Shown piece by piece: positions 25,680 to 37,337 of a DNA stretch of 64,000 bases (position 1 is the first letter of the stretch; every line of letters begins with the position of its first letter). Position numbers and translations under genes: made by a program. The notes below the pieces were generated by a model, which saw nothing but the letters and a program-made list of their open reading frames with translations, was not told the DNA's origin and searched no databases. Source of the stretch: Roseateles violae (GTDB lineage Bacteria; Pseudomonadota; Gammaproteobacteria; Burkholderiales; Burkholderiaceae_C); assembly GCF_030410485.1 (NCBI RefSeq), contig NZ_JAUHHC010000001.1:992001-1056000 (forward strand). Direction: 5' to 3'.

Positions 25680-25771
25680 TCGAGGAGCGCTGCGACGGAA
25701 AAGACCCGCCAGGCTCGGACGATCAGGGCCGTTCTCCGACCGGAGCGGCGCTGCGACAACGGCGCTCACCG
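25680..25771 (+). promoter_or_regulatory. S-adenosylhomocysteine (SAH) riboswitch
   Basis: The leader of the second metH gene carries the conserved SAH-riboswitch blocks in order: CGAGGAGCGCTGCGAC (25681-25696), CCAGGCTCGGA (25709-25719) and AACGGCGCTCACC (25758-25770). The P1 stem pairs GAGCGC (25685-25690) with GCGCTC (25762-25767), and CGAGG can pair with the later CTCGG as the pseudoknot. In known cases SAH binding raises expression of ahcY or metH so the methyl cycle is cleared. The 60 bases between the aptamer and the ATG should hold the expression platform. Confidence 0.9.
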
Positions 25772-25830
25772 ATCCATGAATCCCTTCGTGGCCGCGGTGA
25801 GTTGCGGCCCGCTCGAGACCCAAGGCCGCC

Positions 25831-28563
<2,733 letters not shown>

Positions 28564-28658
28564 ACGGCTGCCACTGACGCTCGCTTACATCTGACGGTCG
28601 GCCGGCGGGCGGCGCCAGCCGTTTCGATGTCATGCTTTCGACCGGAGCCCCACGAACA

Positions 28659-29267
28659 ATGAAACTACCGCTCAATTCCAGCCAATCCATCGCCGTTGTC
28701 GCGATCGCCGTCGCCCTGCTGGGCGGCGCCTATGCCCTGGGCCGCGTCGGCGGCGCCGAGAAGGCGAGCCCGCCGGCTGAGCCGCCGGCAGTCGCTGCCA
28801 CCGAGGCGCCGGCGCCGACCGGCAAGCCGGCAACGGTGCTGGCCCAGACGCCCGAGGCCAAGCCGGCCCCGGCTCCCGCACCGGCCCCGGCAGCCAAGCC
28901 GGCCGTCGAGCATGCAGCGGCCGCGCCGCAGCTCTGCCAGGAATGCTGGCGCGTCGGCAATGTGCACAGCGAGGCGCGCCAGGGCCAGGCCAGCGGCCTC
29001 GGCGCCGTCGGCGGCGCGGTGCTGGGCGGGGTGCTGGGCCACCAGATCGGCGGCGGCACCGGCAAGAAGATCGCCACCGTCGGCGGCGCCGTGGCGGGCG
29101 GCTTTGCCGGCAACGAGGTCGAGAAGCGCAGCAAGAGCTCGCAGGTCTGGATCGTCAGCCTGACCAACCGCGATGGCGTCACGCAGCGCCATGAGCAGGC
29201 CAGCGACCCGCAGCTGCGCGCCGGCGACATCGTCGTGATCCGCGACGGCCGGCTCGAGCGCCGCTAG
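28659..29267 (+). CDS. Glycine zipper 2TM domain-containing protein
   Basis: A 202-residue envelope protein. An N-terminal hydrophobic helix (about 9-30) is followed by an Ala/Pro-rich linker to about 90, then a segment with LCQECWRVGNV. The glycine-zipper pair GAVGGAVLGGVLGHQIGGG and GGAVAGGFAGNEVEK comes next. The C-terminal tail, VWIVSLTNRDGVTQRHEQ, resembles the end of SlyB/Rick_17kDa-type proteins. Such proteins sit in or across the membrane with a role in envelope integrity. It ends 7 bases before a large inverted repeat and is convergent with comM. Confidence 0.82.
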   Translation: MKLPLNSSQSIAVVAIAVALLGGAYALGRVGGAEKASPPAEPPAVAATEAPAPTGKPATVLAQTPEAKPAPAPAPAPAAKPAVEHAAAAPQLCQECWRVGNVHSEARQGQASGLGAVGGAVLGGVLGHQIGGGTGKKIATVGGAVAGGFAGNEVEKRSKSSQVWIVSLTNRDGVTQRHEQASDPQLRAGDIVVIRDGRLERR

Positions 29268-29273
29268 GACAAG

Positions 29274-29332
29274 CTAGGGCCTGTTAACACTACGGCAACG
29301 CGGCCCATTGCCGTAGTGTTAACAGGCCCTAG
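29274..29332. repeat. Perfect 25-bp inverted repeat between convergent genes
   Basis: Arms 29274-29298 and 29308-29332 are exact reverse complements (25 of 25), with a 9-base loop CGCGGCCCA. The left arm starts CTAGGGCCTGTTAACACTAC. The right arm includes the comM stop codon (CTA at 29329-29331). It lies between the glycine-zipper gene and comM and can form the same hairpin from both strands. It probably acts as a bidirectional terminator. AT content in the arms (GTTAACACTA) is higher than in the surrounding DNA, which hints at a mobile or imported origin. Confidence 0.85.
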
Positions 29333-30846
29333 ACCAGCCCGCCGCCGAGGCCGCGGCGCAGCTGCACCGCCTCGGCCATCTGCGCCGGGGCGATCACCTC
29401 GCTGCCGGCCAGGTCGGCGATGCTGCGCGCGACCCGCATCACGCGGTGGTAGCTGCGGCCCGACCAGCCCAGCCGCGCGGCGGCCTTCAGCAGCAGATCC
29501 ATCGCGGCCTTGTCGCAGCGCGCCTGGCGGTCCAGCGCCTGCGCCGGCAGCAAGGCATTGCTGCAGCCCTGGCGCGCCAGCGCCCGCGCGCGCGCGGCGG
29601 CCACCCGCTCGGCGACCCGCGCGCTGGCCTCGCCATCGGGCACGCCGGCCAGGGCCGCCGGCGCGATCACCGGCACCTCGATCTGCAGATCGAGCCGGTC
29701 GAGGAAGGGGCCGCTGAGCCGGCCGCGATAGCGCGCCACCTGATCCGGCGTGCAGCGGCATTCGCGCAGCGGATTGCCCAGATGGCCGCAGGGGCAGGGG
29801 TTCATCGCCGCCACCAGCTGGAAGCGCGCCGGGAACTCGGCCTGCCGCGCCGCCCGCGAGATCAGGATGCGGCCGCTCTCCAGCGGCTCGCGCAAGGCCT
29901 CCAGCGCCGCGCGGTTGTATTCGGGCAATTCGTCCAGGAACAGGACCCCATGCTGGGCCAGCGAGATCTCGCCCGGCCGCGGCGGTGAACCACCGCCCAC
30001 CAGGGCGATGCTGGACGCGCTGTGATGCGGGCTGCGCAGCACGCGCCAGCCCCAGCGCGCCGGATCGAACTGGCCGGCCAGGCTCAGCACCGCGGCCGAT
30101 TCCAGTGCCTCCTCGGTGGTCAGCGGCGGCAGCAACCCGGCCAGGCGCTGCGCCAGCATGGACTTGCCGGTGCCCGGCGGCCCGACCAGCAGCAGCGAAT
30201 GAGCACCGGCGGCGGCGATCTCCAGCGCCCGCTTGGCGCCGGCCTGGCCGCGGATGTCACGCAGATCGGAAGCCTCGGCCGCCGCCGCCCGCGGCAATGC
30301 GACCGCCGCGGCCAGCGGCTGCTCGCTGCCCGGTTGCAGCGCGGCGACCAGATCGAGCAGGTGCTTGGCGAACTGCACGCCGACCCCGTCGACCAGCGCC
30401 GCCTCGGCCGCACTGGCCTCGGGCAGGATCAGCCGGCGCGCGCTGCTTTCGCGGCGCAGCGCCAGGCCCATCGCCAGCGCGCCGCGCACCGGCCGCAGCT
30501 CGCCGGCCAGGGACAGCTCGCCCGCGCATTCGAAGCCGGCGAGCGCCGCCGCATCGATCTGGCCGCTGGCGGCCAGGATGCCCAGCGCGATCGGCAGGTC
30601 GAAGCAGCCGCCCTCCTTGGGCAGCTCGGCCGGCGCCAGATTGACCACGATGCGCTTGTTGTGCGGGAAGGACAGGCCGTTGTTCTGCAGCGCCGCGCGC
30701 ACGCGCTCGCGCGATTCCTTCACCTCGGTCTCGGCGAGGCCGACCAGGGTGAAGGAGGGCAGGCCATTGGCCAGATGCACCTCGACGCTGACCGCCGCGG
30801 CGGCCAGCCCGTCCAGCGCGCGGCTGTGAACGATGGCCAAGGACAT
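29329..30846 (-). CDS. comM: YifB/ComM family Mg-chelatase-like AAA+ ATPase
   Basis: A 505-residue protein. The N-terminal YifB domain (about 20-170) includes GLPSFTLVGLAETEVKESRE. The AAA+ Mg-chelatase domain has Walker A GPPGTGKS at about residues 222-229 and Walker B GVLFLDELPE. A cysteine cluster NPCPCGHLGNPLRECRC is followed by a C-terminal Mg_chelatase_C domain. ComM is a hexameric helicase that promotes branch migration during natural transformation, so this suggests capacity for DNA uptake and recombination. Start MSLAIVHSRAL is the family start. The stop codon lies inside a perfect inverted repeat. Confidence 0.92.
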   Translation of the reverse strand: MSLAIVHSRALDGLAAAAVSVEVHLANGLPSFTLVGLAETEVKESRERVRAALQNNGLSFPHNKRIVVNLAPAELPKEGGCFDLPIALGILAASGQIDAAALAGFECAGELSLAGELRPVRGALAMGLALRRESSARRLILPEASAAEAALVDGVGVQFAKHLLDLVAALQPGSEQPLAAAVALPRAAAAEASDLRDIRGQAGAKRALEIAAAGAHSLLLVGPPGTGKSMLAQRLAGLLPPLTTEEALESAAVLSLAGQFDPARWGWRVLRSPHHSASSIALVGGGSPPRPGEISLAQHGVLFLDELPEYNRAALEALREPLESGRILISRAARQAEFPARFQLVAAMNPCPCGHLGNPLRECRCTPDQVARYRGRLSGPFLDRLDLQIEVPVIAPAALAGVPDGEASARVAERVAAARARALARQGCSNALLPAQALDRQARCDKAAMDLLLKAAARLGWSGRSYHRVMRVARSIADLAGSEVIAPAQMAEAVQLRRGLGGGLV

Positions 30847-30933
30847 GTGCGTTACCCCACTCCCCGATCGGCCCGCATCGACGGGCCCGGCCCGATTGTG
30901 CAGGCGCGGCCGGCGCGGCGCCATCGCTGATCG

Positions 30934-30950
30934 TGCACGAAAGCGGTGCA
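30934..30950. promoter_or_regulatory. NtrC-type enhancer site
   Basis: TGCACGAAAGCGGTGCA matches the NtrC consensus TGCACC-N5-GGTGCA in 11 of 12 fixed positions, with correct spacing. It is placed about 130 bases upstream of a sigma-54 promoter at 31077-31092, a normal enhancer distance. It lies in the 317-base gap between comM and the torF-like gene. The rest of that gap shows nothing else I can assign. Confidence 0.75.
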
Positions 30951-31076
30951 CGTGTGCGGCGCGGCCCGGCCGGCGTCCGGAACCAAGATGGTGCGAGTCG
31001 CGCGCGGCCCGCGGCCGTCTCCGGGCTTTGGTGCGCGCCCTGCGCCGCCATGCCCCGGCTTGGGCCGAGACGCCGC

Positions 31077-31092
31077 TGGCACGGAAGCTGCA
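31077..31092 (+). promoter_or_regulatory. Sigma-54 promoter of the torF-glnK-amtB operon
   Basis: TGGCACGGAAGCTGCA fits the -24/-12 consensus TGGCACG-N4-TTGCA with one mismatch, and the GG and GC dinucleotides are exactly 10 bases apart. The first gene begins at 31164, leaving a leader of about 60 bases. An NtrC-type site lies upstream, so the operon should be induced under nitrogen limitation. Confidence 0.82.
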
Positions 31093-31163
31093 AAGCCTCA
31101 GCGACCCCCGGCGGTCTTCGCGGACCGCCGCCCGCCATCGAACAAACCATCGAGGAAATCCGT

Positions 31164-31898
31164 ATGAGCATGAAGTCGATTCTTGCGACCCTGGCCCTCA
31201 GTCTTGTCGGCGCCGCCCTGCCGGCGCAGGCCCAGGAGGCGGCCCCCGAGGCCGCCAGCCCGCTGTCCTTCAATATCAGCGGCACCACCGACTACCGCTA
31301 TCGCGGCATCTCGCAGAGCCGGCTCAAGCCGGCCCTGCAGGGCGGCGTCGACTACGCGCACGAGAGCGGCTTCTACATCGGCAGCTGGGCCTCGACGATC
31401 ACCTGGATCAAGGACGGCGGCGGCAATGCCAATTTCGAGTGGGATTTCTACGGTGGCTACAAGACCGAGATCGCCAAGGGCCTGACGGTCGACGTCGGCG
31501 TGCTGCAGTACTACTACCCCAGCCATGACCTGAATCCCAGCCCCAACACCTTCGAGGTCTACGGCGCTCTGAGCTTCGGCCCGGTGACGGCCAAGTACTC
31601 GCACAGCACGACCAATCTGTTCGGCTTTGCCGACAGCAAGGGCAGCGGCTACTTCGACGTCAGCGCCACCTTCGAGCTCGGCGAGGGCTTCAATCTGGTG
31701 CCGCACGTGGGCCACCAGACGGTCAAGAACAACAGCGCGGCGTCCTACACCGACTACTCGCTGGCCGTCACCAAGGACTGGTGGGGCCTGAGCTTCTCGG
31801 CCGCCGTCGTCGGCACCGATGCCGACGGCTTCTACACCGCCAAGGGCAAGGACCTGGGCAAGACCTCCGTGGTCGTCGCGGTCAAGAAGGTCTTCTGA
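31164..31898 (+). CDS. TorF family putative porin
   Basis: A 244-residue outer-membrane protein. Residues 1-23 form a signal peptide (cleavage near AQA-QE), and the rest is a beta-barrel with alternating hydrophobic and aromatic residues. The TorF/Gcw_chp signature is visible in SFNISGTTDYRYRGISQS near the mature N-terminus and in the strand FEVYGALSFGPVTAKYSH. GAGGA precedes the ATG. It is the first gene of a nitrogen-regulated operon with glnK and amtB, so it may let ammonium or another small nitrogen source through the outer membrane; that is inferred. Confidence 0.85.
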   Translation: MSMKSILATLALSLVGAALPAQAQEAAPEAASPLSFNISGTTDYRYRGISQSRLKPALQGGVDYAHESGFYIGSWASTITWIKDGGGNANFEWDFYGGYKTEIAKGLTVDVGVLQYYYPSHDLNPSPNTFEVYGALSFGPVTAKYSHSTTNLFGFADSKGSGYFDVSATFELGEGFNLVPHVGHQTVKNNSAASYTDYSLAVTKDWWGLSFSAAVVGTDADGFYTAKGKDLGKTSVVVAVKKVF

Positions 31899-32261
<363 letters not shown>

Positions 32262-32291
32262 ACCAAGAACGAAACCCCTGGAGATCAAGCA

Positions 32292-33818
32292 ATGAAGAAA
32301 CTGATTGCCTCTCTGGCCCTGGCCGTGGCGGTGTTCGCGCCGGCTGCCTGGGCGCAGGACACGGCGGCCTCGGCGCCGGCCGCCGCCGCGGCGGTGGCCA
32401 CCGCCGCTTCCGAGGCCGCGCCGGCCGCCGCTGCGGCCTCGGCCCCTGCGGATGCCGCCTCGGCCGCTGCCGCGCCGGCGCCGGTGCCCAACAAGGGCGA
32501 CACCGCCTGGATGATGGTCTCGACCCTGCTGGTCATCATGATGACGGTGCCGGGTCTTGCGCTGTTCTACGGCGGCCTGGTGCGCAGCAAAAACATGCTG
32601 TCGGTGCTGATGCAGGTGATGGTGGCCTTCTCGTTGATCGTCGTGCTGTGGGTCATCTATGGCTACAGCTTCGCCTTCACCGAGGGCAACAAGTTCATCG
32701 GCGGCACCGACCGCATCCTGATGAAGGGCATCTGGGACAACGTCGCCGGCAGCTTCGCCAATGGCGCGACCTTCTCCAAGGGCGTCGTGATCCCCGAGAT
32801 CGTGTTCGCCGCCTTCCAGGCGACCTTCGCCGGCATCACCGCCTGCCTGATCGTCGGCGCCTTCGCCGAGCGCATCAAGTTCTCGGCCGTGCTGCTGTTC
32901 CTGGCCCTGTGGTTCACCTTCAGCTATCTGCCGATCGCCCACATGGTCTGGTTCTGGATGGGTCCGGATGCCTACACGGCCGCCGGCGTCGTCGACGAGA
33001 TGAACAGCAAGGCCGGCATGATCTGGCAATGGGGCGCGCTGGACTTCGCCGGCGGCACCGTCGTGCACATCAACGCCGCGATGGCCGGCCTGGTCGGCGC
33101 CTTCATGGTCGGCAAGCGCATCGGCTACGGCAAGGAAGCGTTCACGCCGCACAGCCTGACGCTGACGATGGTCGGCGCCTCGCTGCTGTGGGTGGGCTGG
33201 TTCGGCTTCAACGCCGGCTCGGCGCTGGAGGCGAACGGCTTCGCCGCGCTGGCCTTCATCAACACCTTCGTCGCCACGGCCGCGGCCGTGCTGGCCTGGT
33301 GCGTCGGCGAGGCGCTCTTGAAGGGCAAGGCCTCGATGCTGGGTGCGGCCTCGGGCGCCGTCGCCGGCCTGGTGGCGATCACCCCGGCCGCCGGCAATGT
33401 CGGCATCGGTGGCGCGCTGATCATCGGCGCGGTCGCCGGCTTCGCCTGCCTGTGGGGCGTCAACGGCCTGAAGAAGCTGCTCGGCGCGGACGACTCGCTG
33501 GACGTGTTCGGCGTGCACGGCGTCGGCGGCATCGTCGGCGCCCTGCTGACCGGCGTGTTCAACTCGCCCTCGCTGGGCGGCCCCAGCGCCGTCGGCGACT
33601 GGGTCACGGCCGCGATGATCGCGCCGGACGCCTACTCGATCGGCGCCCAGGTCTGGACACAGCTGAAGGCGGTGCTGGTGACCATCGTCTGGTCCGGCGT
33701 CGTCTCGCTGATCGCCTACAAGATCGTCGACCTGGTGATCGGCCTGCGCGTCAGCGAGGATGCCGAGCGCGAGGGCCTGGACATTAGCTCGCACGGCGAG
33801 ACCGCGTATCACAAGTAA
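32292..33818 (+). CDS. amtB: Ammonium transporter AmtB
   Basis: A 508-residue Amt/Mep/Rh channel. Residues 1-21 form a signal peptide (ending WAQ). Then comes an unusual Ala/Pro/Ser-rich stretch (about 22-65) before the first channel helix at TAWMMVSTLLVIMM. The pore twin histidines are His259 (VVHINAAMAGL) and His409 (FGVHGVGGIVG). About 11 transmembrane helices are present. It conducts ammonium into the cell and is gated by GlnK, encoded 30 bases upstream. A strong terminator follows 21 bases after the stop. Confidence 0.95.
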   Translation: MKKLIASLALAVAVFAPAAWAQDTAASAPAAAAAVATAASEAAPAAAAASAPADAASAAAAPAPVPNKGDTAWMMVSTLLVIMMTVPGLALFYGGLVRSKNMLSVLMQVMVAFSLIVVLWVIYGYSFAFTEGNKFIGGTDRILMKGIWDNVAGSFANGATFSKGVVIPEIVFAAFQATFAGITACLIVGAFAERIKFSAVLLFLALWFTFSYLPIAHMVWFWMGPDAYTAAGVVDEMNSKAGMIWQWGALDFAGGTVVHINAAMAGLVGAFMVGKRIGYGKEAFTPHSLTLTMVGASLLWVGWFGFNAGSALEANGFAALAFINTFVATAAAVLAWCVGEALLKGKASMLGAASGAVAGLVAITPAAGNVGIGGALIIGAVAGFACLWGVNGLKKLLGADDSLDVFGVHGVGGIVGALLTGVFNSPSLGGPSAVGDWVTAAMIAPDAYSIGAQVWTQLKAVLVTIVWSGVVSLIAYKIVDLVIGLRVSEDAEREGLDISSHGETAYHK

Positions 33819-33839
33819 ACGGGCACTTGCCTCATTTCG

Positions 33840-33865
33840 GAGCCGCCTTCGGGCGGCTCTTTTTA
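33840..33865 (+). terminator. Rho-independent terminator after amtB
   Basis: GAGCCGCC (33840-33847), loop TTCG and GGCGGCTC (33852-33859) form an 8-bp stem with a stable tetraloop, followed by a T-run to 33864. It closes the torF-glnK-amtB operon before gshA. Confidence 0.92.
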
Positions 33866-33925
33866 TTGCCGTGTCCGACCCTATCTAAGGAGTCCATAGA
33901 ATCAGAAGACAAAACCGAGCACGCC

Positions 33926-35221
33926 ATGGTCCCCCATCTCATCACCGCCCTGAATGGCCCGATCAACGAACTGGAGCAGCGTCTCCTGGAGTCGACGCCG
34001 GCGATCGAGCGCTGGTTCCGGCTCGAATGGATGGAGCACACGCCGCCCTTCTACAGCTCGGTCGACCTGCGCAATGCCGGCTTCAAGCTGGCGCCGGTCG
34101 ACACCAATCTCTTCCCGGGCGGCTTCAATAACCTGACCAACGAGATGCTGCCGCTGGCGGTGCAGGCGGCGATGGCGGCGATCGAGAAGATCTGCCCGGA
34201 GGCCAAGAACCTCTTGCTGGTGCCCGAGAAGCACACGCGCAACAGCTTCTACCTGAGCAATGTCGGCACCCTGGTGCGCATCTTCAACCAGGCGGGCCTG
34301 AACGTGCGCCTGGGCACGCTGGACCCGGCGATCGCCGAGCCGACCCCGCTGGCTCTCGCCGACGGCAGCAGCCTGACCGTCGAGCCGCTGGTGCGCAACC
34401 GCGGCCGCCTGGGCTTGAAGGACTTCGATCCCTGCACCATTCTGCTGAACAACGATCTGTCGGCCGGCATCCCCTCGGTGCTGGAGGGCCTGCACGAGCA
34501 GTACCTGCTGCCGCCGCTGCATGCCGGCTGGGCGCTGCGCCGCAAGCGCCAGCATTTCCGCGCCTACGAGGAGGTGGCGAAGAAGTTCTCCAAGCTGATG
34601 GGCATGGACCCCTGGCTGATCAACCCGATGTTCGCCAGCGCCGGCGAACTGGACTTCGCCGAGGGCCAGGGCCTGGAGGCGCTGCAGACCCAGGCCGATG
34701 CGCTGCTGGCCAAGGTGCGGCGCAAGTACAAGGAATACGGCATCCAGGAGAAGCCCTTCGTCGTCATCAAGCCCGATGCCGGCACCTATGGCATGGGCAT
34801 CATGATGGTGCGCGACGCCAAGGAGCTGGCCGAGCTGTCCAGCCGCGCGCGCAACAAGATGAGCGTGATCAAGGACGGCCAGGAGGTCACCGAGGTCATC
34901 ATCCAGGAGGGCGTGCCGACCTACGAGCGGGTCAATGACGCCGTCGCCGAGCCGGTTGTCTACATGATGGACCGCTATGTGGTCGGCGGCTTCTACCGGG
35001 TGCACGCCGACCGGGGTGCCGACGAGAACCTCAATGCGCCCGGTTCCAGCTTTGTGCCGCTGGCCTTTGCCGAGTCGCCGCATCTGCCGCGCCGCGGCGA
35101 GAAGCCCGGCGCCAGCGCGCCGAACCGCTTCTATATGTATGGCGTGATCGCCCGGCTGGCGATGCTGGCCGCCAGCTACGAGCTGGAGGTCACCGACCCC
35201 GAGGCCGAGGTCTACGAATAA
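33926..35221 (+). CDS. gshA: Glutamate-cysteine ligase (betaproteobacterial type)
   Basis: A 431-residue enzyme of the betaproteobacterial GshA family, which is distinct in sequence from E. coli GshA. Recognisable segments are PPFYSSVDLRNAGFKLAPVD, LFPGGFNNL, KPDAGTYGMGIMMV and the late FYMYGVIARLAML. It makes gamma-glutamylcysteine, the first step of glutathione synthesis; gshB lies 5 kb downstream. The ATG at 33926 (MVPHLITAL) matches the family start but lacks a clear ribosome site. An AAGGAG at about 33888 points to an in-frame ATA or to a leader effect. Confidence 0.92.
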   Translation: MVPHLITALNGPINELEQRLLESTPAIERWFRLEWMEHTPPFYSSVDLRNAGFKLAPVDTNLFPGGFNNLTNEMLPLAVQAAMAAIEKICPEAKNLLLVPEKHTRNSFYLSNVGTLVRIFNQAGLNVRLGTLDPAIAEPTPLALADGSSLTVEPLVRNRGRLGLKDFDPCTILLNNDLSAGIPSVLEGLHEQYLLPPLHAGWALRRKRQHFRAYEEVAKKFSKLMGMDPWLINPMFASAGELDFAEGQGLEALQTQADALLAKVRRKYKEYGIQEKPFVVIKPDAGTYGMGIMMVRDAKELAELSSRARNKMSVIKDGQEVTEVIIQEGVPTYERVNDAVAEPVVYMMDRYVVGGFYRVHADRGADENLNAPGSSFVPLAFAESPHLPRRGEKPGASAPNRFYMYGVIARLAMLAASYELEVTDPEAEVYE

Positions 35222-35288
35222 GCCGCCCGCGCGTCAAGCCGGCCGCGGTGGGGCGGCCGCAACGCCCCCCGAGCTCCGGGTAAGCGTC

Positions 35289-35319
35289 TTGACGCGCTGC
35301 ACAAATCGCGGCGCAAAAT
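35289..35319 (+). promoter_or_regulatory. Putative promoter of kup
   Basis: TTGACG (35289-35294) is followed after about 19 bases by CAAAAT (35314-35319). This is the only promoter-like pair in the 140-base gap between gshA and kup. The -10 match is weak. Confidence 0.35.
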
Positions 35320-35361
35320 AGCGGTTTTGGCTCCCGCGACCCCGACCGGCCGCAGCTTCCC

Positions 35362-37245
35362 GTGAGTTCTTCCAATGCGGCCCGCAGCCCCTCGGCGCTG
35401 GCGGGCCTGACCCTCGGCGCCCTTGGCGTCGTCTACGGCGACATCGGCACCAGCCCGCTGTATGCGCTGAAGGAGGTCTTCCACGGCGGCCATGTGCCGC
35501 TGGCCCAGGCCAATATCCTGGGCGTGCTGTCGCTGCTGTTCTGGACCATGACGCTGGTGGTCTCGCTGAAGTACGTGCTGCTGATCCTGCGCGCCGACAA
35601 CAACGGCGAGGGCGGCCTGATCGCGATGCTGGCGCTGGCCACCAATGCGGTGAACGACAAGCCGCCGCTGCGCCGCGCGCTGATGCTGGTGGGCCTGTTC
35701 GGCACGGCGATCTTCTTCGGCGATGCGGTGATCACGCCGGCGATGACGGTGCTCAGCGCGGTCGAGGGCATCGACGTCTATGCGCCGCAGTACGACGATG
35801 CGATCGTGCCGGTGGCCCTGGTCGTGCTGGCCGGCCTGTTCGGCGTGCAGCGCTTCGGCACCGGCGGCGTCGGCAAGGCCTTCGGGCCGGTGATGCTGGT
35901 CTGGTTCTCCTGCCTGGCCCTCTTGGGCCTGCCGCAGATTGCCGCCAATCCGGAGGTTTTGCGCGCGGTCAACCCGCTCTATGCGATCGAGTTCTGCCTG
36001 CACTATCAGTGGGTGGCCTTTGTCGCGCTGGGCGCCGTCGTGCTGGTGGTCACCGGCGGCGAGGCGCTGTATGCCGATCTGGGCCACTTCGGCAAGAAGC
36101 CGATTCGCATCGCCTGGTACGGCTTCGTGATGCCGGCCCTGGTGATCAACTACTTCGGCCAGGGCGCGCTGCTGCTGAAGGACCCCGGGGCGATCAAGAA
36201 CCCCTTCTTCCTGATCGCGCCGGGCTGGGCCGAGATGCCGCTGTTCGGCCTCGCGACCTTGGCCGCCATCGTCGCCTCGCAGGCGTTGATCACGGCCGCC
36301 TTCTCGGTCACCAAGCAGGCGGTGCAGCTGGGCATCCTGCCGCGCATGCGCATCCTGCACACCTCGGAGCGCGACACCGGCCAGATCTATGTGCCCTTCG
36401 TCAACTGGGGCCTGTTCGTCTTCGTCGTGATGGCGGTGGTGTTCTTCGGCTCGTCCAGCCGCCTGGCCGGCGCCTACGGCGTGGCGGTGACCATCGACAT
36501 GACGATCACGACGGTGATGACCTTCTTCGTGATCCGCTATGGCTGGCGCTATCCGCTGGCGCTGTGCGCGCTGGTGACCGGTTTCTTCTTCATCATCGAC
36601 GTCACCTTCCTGGCCTCCAACCTCTTGAAGCTGCTGCATGGCGGCTGGTTCCCGCTGATGATAGGCATCGGCATGTTCATGCTGATGCTGACCTGGAAGC
36701 AGGGCCGCCGCCAGCTCAGCAACAAGCTGCGCGAGGACGCGATCGACCTGAAGAGCTTTCTCGACGCGGTCTTCGTCAGCCCGCCGGTGCGCGTGCCCGG
36801 CTCGGCCGTCTTCCTCTCGGCCGAGGCCGGCATGACGCCCAATGCGCTCTTGCACAATCTGAAGCACAACAAGGTGCTGCACGAGCAGAACCTGTTCGTG
36901 AGCGTCAAGCACCACGAGGTGCCCTGGGTCGGCTACGAACACCGCGTCAAGGTCGAGGCGCTTGGCAACGACTGCTGGGCGGTGGCGCTGAACTTCGGCT
37001 TCAAGAACGAGCCCGATGTGCCCGAGGCACTGAAGCTGCTGGAATCGCGCGGCGTCCATCTGGACGAGATGGAGACCAGCTACTTCCTGTCACGCGACAT
37101 CGTCATCCCGACCGTCGGCGAGGGCATGGCGCTGTGGCGCGAGAAGCTGTTCGCCAGCATGCACCGCAACGCCGCCGCCGCGGCCGACTTCCTGCACCTG
37201 CCGACGAACCGCATCGTCGAGTTGGGCTCCAAGGTGGAGATCTAG
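35362..37245 (+). CDS. kup: Low-affinity potassium transporter Kup
   Basis: A 627-residue KUP/HAK/KT family K+:H+ symporter. It begins [20 protein letters not shown], the family signature, with about 12 membrane helices to residue 455 and a cytosolic C-terminal domain. The GTG start at 35362 is the only start that keeps the full first helix. It is placed between gshA and the acyltransferase gene; the nearby glutathione genes recall the glutathione control of K+ flux in other systems, but no direct link is shown here. Confidence 0.93.
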   Translation: MSSSNAARSPSALAGLTLGALGVVYGDIGTSPLYALKEVFHGGHVPLAQANILGVLSLLFWTMTLVVSLKYVLLILRADNNGEGGLIAMLALATNAVNDKPPLRRALMLVGLFGTAIFFGDAVITPAMTVLSAVEGIDVYAPQYDDAIVPVALVVLAGLFGVQRFGTGGVGKAFGPVMLVWFSCLALLGLPQIAANPEVLRAVNPLYAIEFCLHYQWVAFVALGAVVLVVTGGEALYADLGHFGKKPIRIAWYGFVMPALVINYFGQGALLLKDPGAIKNPFFLIAPGWAEMPLFGLATLAAIVASQALITAAFSVTKQAVQLGILPRMRILHTSERDTGQIYVPFVNWGLFVFVVMAVVFFGSSSRLAGAYGVAVTIDMTITTVMTFFVIRYGWRYPLALCALVTGFFFIIDVTFLASNLLKLLHGGWFPLMIGIGMFMLMLTWKQGRRQLSNKLREDAIDLKSFLDAVFVSPPVRVPGSAVFLSAEAGMTPNALLHNLKHNKVLHEQNLFVSVKHHEVPWVGYEHRVKVEALGNDCWAVALNFGFKNEPDVPEALKLLESRGVHLDEMETSYFLSRDIVIPTVGEGMALWREKLFASMHRNAAAAADFLHLPTNRIVELGSKVEI

Positions 37246-37337
37246 GCGGCGCCGCCCCTTGGCAGCGCTGGTCGAATTGGTCTATGGTTCGCAGCCGGAG
37301 GCGGCGGGGGCCGCCGCCCAGCCACCGAGGAGCGCGC

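Noticed and set aside
33887-33926. An upstream start for gshA at an ATA codon behind AAGGAG
   Set aside because: ATA starts are very rare, and related GshA proteins begin at the MVPHL methionine.
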